Of a stretch of 34,271 nucleotides of DNA, positions 30,857 to 34,271 are shown one piece after another. Source of the stretch: Nonomuraea basaltis. Lineage in GTDB: Bacteria; Actinomycetota; Actinomycetes; Streptosporangiales; Streptosporangiaceae. How positions within the stretch are numbered: position 1 is the first letter of the stretch; every line of letters starts with the position of its first letter. A model generated the notes under the pieces. That model was not told where the DNA came from. It did no database searches and worked only from the letters and a program-made list of their open reading frames with translations. The stretch is taken from NCBI RefSeq assembly GCF_005893125.1, contig NZ_VCJS01000133.1, forward strand, positions 1-34,271, read 5' to 3'. The position numbers were made by a program, and so were the translations under genes.

Positions 30857-30881
30857 CATAAATTATGAAGCATTCCCTTCA
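30831..30881. promoter_or_regulatory. Array of CCTTCA/TGAAGG half-sites (ArsR operator)
   Basis: Five half-sites alternate in orientation: CCTTCA at 30831, TGAAGG at 30843, CCTTCA at 30853, TGAAG at 30866 and CCTTCA at 30876. The middle pair makes the perfect palindrome TATGAAGGGATACCTTCATA (30841-30860). The last sites extend past the MFS ATG. This arrangement fits binding of two or more repressor dimers covering both start regions. Confidence 0.65.
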
Positions 30882-32193
30882 CAACTCTCTCTCGCCTCAG
30901 CATGCCTCCGATCCACCGCCTCCCCTCCGCAGGCAACGCGACTACCGCCTGCTGTGGACGGCCCGGACGATCTCGATCACCGGCTCGGAGGTCTCCAAGC
31001 TCGCCATCCCCTTGACCGCGGTGACCCTGCTGACCGCCTCCCCGTCCCAGATGGGAATGCTGACCGCGGCCGCCTCGGTGCCCGCCCTCCTGTTCGGCCT
31101 CCAGTCGGGCGCCATCGCCGACCGGCTCACCCGGCACCGCCCGCTGATGATCGCCTGCGAGCTCGTCTCCTGCGCGGCCGCCGCGACGGTCCCCCTGGCC
31201 TGGCTCCTCGGCTTCCTGAACATCACCTGGCTGATCGCCGTGGCCCTGGTGATCGGCTCGGCCGGAGTGCTCTTCAAGGCGGCGAACTTCCCCTACGTGG
31301 CGGGGGTCGTACCGCCGGCCCAGCGAACCGAGGCGATGGCCGGCTTCCACGCCTCCTACTCGGTCGCCTCGGTCGGCGGCCCCGGCCTGGCCGGCCTGCT
31401 GGTCCAGATCCTCACAGCCCCGCTGGCAGTGCTCGCCGAGGCTCTGTCGTTCCTGACCTCGGCCCTGCTGCTCCGCGCCATCCGTACCCCGGAGAAGAAC
31501 GCGCCGGCCCCCTCCCGAGGCATGTGGCGCGAAATCGTGGAGGGTCTCCGAGCCGGCGTCACCCACCCCGTGCTGCGCGCCCTGCTGGCGGCGGGCGTCA
31601 CGATCAACTTTTTCGCCATGGCGTACACGGCCGTCTACATGCTCTACATGGTGAACACCCTCGGCATCCCCAAGGGGCTGATCGGCCTCCTCATCGCCCT
31701 GAGCGGCGCCGGCGGCCTCCTGGGCGCGTGGCTCACGGCCCGCCTGTCGAAGCGCTACGGCGAGAACCGCATCCTGCTCATCGCGGTGCTCTTCTTCCCC
31801 ATCGAGATCCTGGCGGTCGGCCTCCTGACCGGCCCTCTCTGGTGGAAGCTCGCCCTGCTGACCGTCACGGGACTCATCACGGGCGGCACAGTCGTGGCCT
31901 TCGCCACCTGCATGGGCGCCATCACGCTCCGCGAGACCTCCCCGGAGCTGCGCGGCCGGGTGAACGCCACCATGACGTTCGCGATCCAGGGCGTCCTGGC
32001 CCTGGGCGGCCTCGCCGGCGGCGTCGCCGCGGAATTCCTCGGCCTGCGCCCGGTGATCCTCACCTGCGCGGCCGGCATAGCCCTGAGCACCCTCTGGATC
32101 TGGACCTCCCCTCTACGCCCCCGCCACCCTCGTCCTCCATCCCCTCACCCAGCGCCGACAGAGTTCCACATATCCACAGGTCACCCATCCTGA
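30865..32193 (+). CDS. MFS transporter, probable drug exporter
   Basis: A 442-residue membrane protein with about 12 hydrophobic segments. It starts with a short hydrophilic tail, then QRDYRLLWTARTISITGSEVSKLAIPLTA, as in the MFS_3-like (enterobactin/macrolide exporter) group, and has the SGAIADRLTRHRPLM loop between segments 2 and 3 (the MFS motif A region). The C-terminus is Pro-rich and cytosolic. It would export small molecules by proton exchange. Divergence from an ArsR-like repressor suggests induction by its own substrate, which is not identified. There is no ribosome site, in keeping with a leaderless mRNA. Confidence 0.85.
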   Translation: MKHSLHNSLSPQHASDPPPPLRRQRDYRLLWTARTISITGSEVSKLAIPLTAVTLLTASPSQMGMLTAAASVPALLFGLQSGAIADRLTRHRPLMIACELVSCAAAATVPLAWLLGFLNITWLIAVALVIGSAGVLFKAANFPYVAGVVPPAQRTEAMAGFHASYSVASVGGPGLAGLLVQILTAPLAVLAEALSFLTSALLLRAIRTPEKNAPAPSRGMWREIVEGLRAGVTHPVLRALLAAGVTINFFAMAYTAVYMLYMVNTLGIPKGLIGLLIALSGAGGLLGAWLTARLSKRYGENRILLIAVLFFPIEILAVGLLTGPLWWKLALLTVTGLITGGTVVAFATCMGAITLRETSPELRGRVNATMTFAIQGVLALGGLAGGVAAEFLGLRPVILTCAAGIALSTLWIWTSPLRPRHPRPPSPHPAPTEFHISTGHPS

Positions 32194-32259
32194 CCTTCTC
32201 CATCCACAGAATGCGGTTCGATCCAACGGCGTCCCGGTCACCTCGCGCAGACTCGCGCC

Positions 32260-33180
32260 ATGAAGTCCCAGATCATCCTGCTGGCCACGGCCCTCGCGAC
32301 CGCGATCCTTTCTCTCACCGCTCCCCCTGCAAGGGCGTCGCCTCCCGATTGGCGCTGGCCACTGGACGGACACCCCCGCATCCTCCGCCGCTTCACCCCA
32401 CCACCCGAACCCTGGCTCGCCGGACACCGCGGCGTAGACCTGGCCGCCCCAGCAACCACCCCAGTCCTGGCAGCAGGCCCAGGCACAGTCCGCTTCGCCG
32501 GCCCCGTAGCAGGAAAAGGCGTGGTCACCATCGAGCACGAAGGGGGCCTCCGCACGACGTACCTGCCGGTCACAGCATCGGTAAAACGAGGCCAGCCCAT
32601 CACGCCAGGAGCCGAACTAGGCGTCATAGAACCATCAGAAGGCCACTGCCCGGAATCATGCCTGCACTGGGGCCTCCTCCGCGAAGCCCGCTACCTCGAT
32701 CCCCTACTCCTCCTGGGCCACGCCCCCATCCGCCTGCTGCCTTTCTGGCCCGCATCCTCCTCCGCCGCCGCCCCTGCTCCTGTAAATGCAACGGCGCCAT
32801 CATCGACCTCCAGCACATCTCCAACCTTCACCGCATCTCCAACCTTCACCGCATCTCCAACCTTCACCACATCTCCAACCTTCACCACATCGCGAAGCGT
32901 TGCCGCATCCCGTCCACCCCATCGCCCCATGCCGCCCGCTCTCCCGAATGGCTATCTCCTGAGCAGTTCCACCTCGACCCACATAGCACCCACCATCGGC
33001 TTGGCCGGCGCACTTCTAGGAGTGCTCCTCCTGATCACCGCCCTACACCGGCGACGACGCCGGCGCACCCGAAGAAGCGAGCACAGCGCAAGAAGGGGTC
33101 AGCACCGCAGACGCCGCCACAGACGCCACGTCCGAAACCTCCGGGACCGACGCACCACAGCGCCCCCGCCATCGCAATGA
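32260..33180 (+). CDS. M23 (LytM) domain membrane protein, degenerate
   Basis: A 306-residue exported protein with an N-terminal signal (LLATALATAILSLTAPPARAS) and a LytM/M23 domain at about 30-155. Zinc ligands His56 and Asp60 (GHRGVD) and His136 (CLHWGL) are present. However, the position of the first His of the family's HxH motif is Cys134, so the catalytic His is missing, and activity is doubtful. A Ser/Thr/Pro/Ala linker follows, including four 18-base repeats that encode SPTFT(A/T). Then comes one hydrophobic segment (IAPTIGLAGALLGVLLLITAL) and a very Arg-rich tail. It resembles LytM factors that regulate other hydrolases rather than cut peptidoglycan. No ribosome site precedes the ATG. 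Confidence 0.78.
   Translation: MKSQIILLATALATAILSLTAPPARASPPDWRWPLDGHPRILRRFTPPPEPWLAGHRGVDLAAPATTPVLAAGPGTVRFAGPVAGKGVVTIEHEGGLRTTYLPVTASVKRGQPITPGAELGVIEPSEGHCPESCLHWGLLREARYLDPLLLLGHAPIRLLPFWPASSSAAAPAPVNATAPSSTSSTSPTFTASPTFTASPTFTTSPTFTTSRSVAASRPPHRPMPPALPNGYLLSSSTSTHIAPTIGLAGALLGVLLLITALHRRRRRRTRRSEHSARRGQHRRRRHRRHVRNLRDRRTTAPPPSQ
32815..32886 (+). repeat. Four 18-base tandem repeats in the M23 linker
   Basis: ACATCTCCAACCTTCACC (first and fourth copies) and GCATCTCCAACCTTCACC (second and third) repeat four times without interruption, then decay. Each unit encodes six residues of a (T/A)SPTFT linker. The near identity points to recent slippage-type expansion. Confidence 0.9.
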
Positions 33181-33272
33181 GAAGACGCACCCCTACCAAC
33201 GAACAGCAGAGAGCCGCCACGGGAAGGGACGAGCGAAGAGCAGTCAGCCGACGAAATCGAGCGAATGGACCC

Positions 33273-34154
33273 TCATGCCCTTGGATGAGCTTGCCTGTAC
33301 GCGGCACGCAGGCGCTCAATCGACACGTGCGTATAGATCTGCGTGCTGTTCAAGGACGCGTGCCCAAGGAGCTCCTGAACGCTACGTAGATCCGCGCCGC
33401 CCTCGAGCAGGTGCGTCGCCGCCGTGTGCCGCAAACCGTGGGGCCCCATGTCCGGCACCCCTTCCACCTGCGCCAGCCGAGCATGCACCACCCGCCGAAC
33501 AGTCCCCGTGTCGATCCGGCCACCACGCACCCCAAGGAAGAGCGCCGGCCCCGACCCCGCCCGCACCCACAGCGGCCGCCCGTGAATGCACCACCTGTCC
33601 AGCGCTCGCAGGGCAGGCAACCCGAACGGCACCGAACGCTCCTTGCGCCCCTTGCCCAACACCCTGATGACGTGCCGGTCCCGGTCCACGTCATCCACAT
33701 CCAGCGCACACAGCTCGCTCACCCGCACGCCAGTGGCGTACAACATCTCGAGAAGGGCCTGATCCCGCAGTTCCTTGGGCTCCACCGTCGAAGGCGCATC
33801 CAGGACGACCTGCGCCTGCTCCTGATCGAGTACGGATGGCAAGGAACGGGCTGCCTTGGCACTTCCGAGCAGCAGCCCGGGATCCACCGGCAGCCAACCA
33901 CGACGGTGGCAGTAGGCGGTGAACGTACGAGCACAGGCGGCCCTACGCGCCAGAGTGGCCCGCGCCTTCCCCGCCCCGTGCTGGTCCGCCAGCCACTTTC
34001 GGAGCACCCCGATATCGAGACCCTCAACCGGCCCGTTCAGGCAATCGAGCAGGGAGTTGACGTCAGCCAGGTAGGCCCGGACCGTATGCGGGGATAGATC
34101 GCGTTCGAACCGCAGGTACCGACCGAACTCGGCGACCACCTCGTCCCGGCCCAC
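33273..34154 (-). CDS. xerC: Tyrosine recombinase XerC
   Basis: A 293-residue site-specific recombinase of the XerC/XerD type, which resolves chromosome dimers at dif. The N-terminal core-binding domain (1-100) contains LRFERDLSPHTVRAYLADVNSLL. The catalytic set is complete: Arg144 (TGVRVSELC), Lys168 (LGKGRKER), His239 and Arg242 (HGLRHTAATH), His265 (LGHASLNST) and Tyr274 (IYTHV). The GTG start has GGGAGGA about five bases upstream. Its position beyond the M23 gene matches actinobacterial xerC near rpsB. It is convergent with the M23 gene. Confidence 0.92.
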   Translation of the reverse strand: MGRDEVVAEFGRYLRFERDLSPHTVRAYLADVNSLLDCLNGPVEGLDIGVLRKWLADQHGAGKARATLARRAACARTFTAYCHRRGWLPVDPGLLLGSAKAARSLPSVLDQEQAQVVLDAPSTVEPKELRDQALLEMLYATGVRVSELCALDVDDVDRDRHVIRVLGKGRKERSVPFGLPALRALDRWCIHGRPLWVRAGSGPALFLGVRGGRIDTGTVRRVVHARLAQVEGVPDMGPHGLRHTAATHLLEGGADLRSVQELLGHASLNSTQIYTHVSIERLRAAYRQAHPRA

Positions 34155-34271
34155 ACCCGTCCTCCCATCCCGGCTACGTCACCACACCCACAAACGATCG
34201 TGCCATCCCCCGCCCAAGCCCAAACACCAACCCAGGAACAACCTCGCCTTCCCACCCCCCATGCCACGTCC
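34155..34271. other. Right edge, no gene seen
   Basis: This edge stretch lies upstream of xerC and holds its ribosome site (GGGAGGA). Minus-strand frames through it are Trp- and Gly-rich shadows with no recognisable product. A further gene, often dprA in this neighbourhood, may begin beyond the window. Confidence 0.4.

Noticed and set aside
32815..32886. CRISPR-like array
   Set aside because: The units are contiguous, in frame, and have no spacers; they encode a protein linker.
33181..33272. Terminator between the M23 gene and xerC
   Set aside because: No convincing inverted repeat was found in this 92-base convergent gap.
30954..33389. An 811-residue plus-strand frame across the MFS and M23 genes
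   Set aside because: It is Arg/Pro/His-rich, lacks a ribosome site and runs out of frame through two well-supported genes.

Overview
The window is chromosomal DNA from a high-GC, spore-forming-type actinomycete. Third codon positions are almost all G or C, GTG and TTG starts are common, and several genes look leaderless. The run rpsB-tsf-pyrH-frr-cdsA-rlmN beside an M23 protein and xerC is the usual actinobacterial order. Gene content suggests Streptosporangiaceae (for example a Nonomuraea relative), but that is inference from style only.

Left edge (1-865): a scrap zone with no intact gene. It holds the C-terminal end of an unidentified, possibly PIN-like protein, the start of an IS3-type transposase that loses its frame, and the 3' half of a tRNA-Arg(CCT) with its terminator hairpin. 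This half tRNA is an attachment-site scar or deletion junction. A class A beta-lactamase-fold lipoprotein (866-1777, minus) starts the ordinary gene set.

Polyamine block (1828-9283): a six-gene minus operon encodes an aldehyde dehydrogenase, the PotA, PotD, PotB and PotC parts of a spermidine/putrescine-type ABC importer, and an FAD amine oxidase. An Lrp/AsnC regulator is divergent. Together they would import a polyamine, oxidise it and convert the aminoaldehyde to the acid.

Inositol/mannoside block (9305-19983): two four-gene operons diverge from one 239-base regulatory gap carrying a palindrome that fits an IolR-type operator. Rightward are iolC, a Cgl0158-type aldolase, iolB and iolD. Leftward are a PHP-domain metallohydrolase, an IolE-like dehydratase, a Gfo/Idh/MocA oxidoreductase and a GH38 alpha-mannosidase. 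Every junction inside the two operons overlaps by 4 to 10 bases. The mannosidase and the phosphoesterase-like protein, co-organised with inositol breakdown, suggest a pathway for mannosyl-inositol compounds such as phosphatidylinositol mannoside fragments. This is the most interesting idea in the window. No transporter, regulator or iolA is present here.

Middle (20128-25119): a HAD hydrolase, a small protein made of four DivIVA-type units, a two-gene ABC exporter, rlmN and a SUFU-domain protein.

Core block (25116-29738, minus): rpsB, tsf, pyrH, frr and cdsA, with several strong hairpins in the rpsB-tsf gap and an acidic Ala/Pro/Glu tail on S2.

Right end (30179-34154): an ArsR-like repressor and an MFS exporter diverge from an array of CCTTCA/TGAAGG half-sites. 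Then come a degenerate M23 (LytM) membrane protein and XerC. The ArsR/MFS pair sits between the M23 gene and rpsB, where whiG-type neighbours are often found, so it looks like a local insertion.
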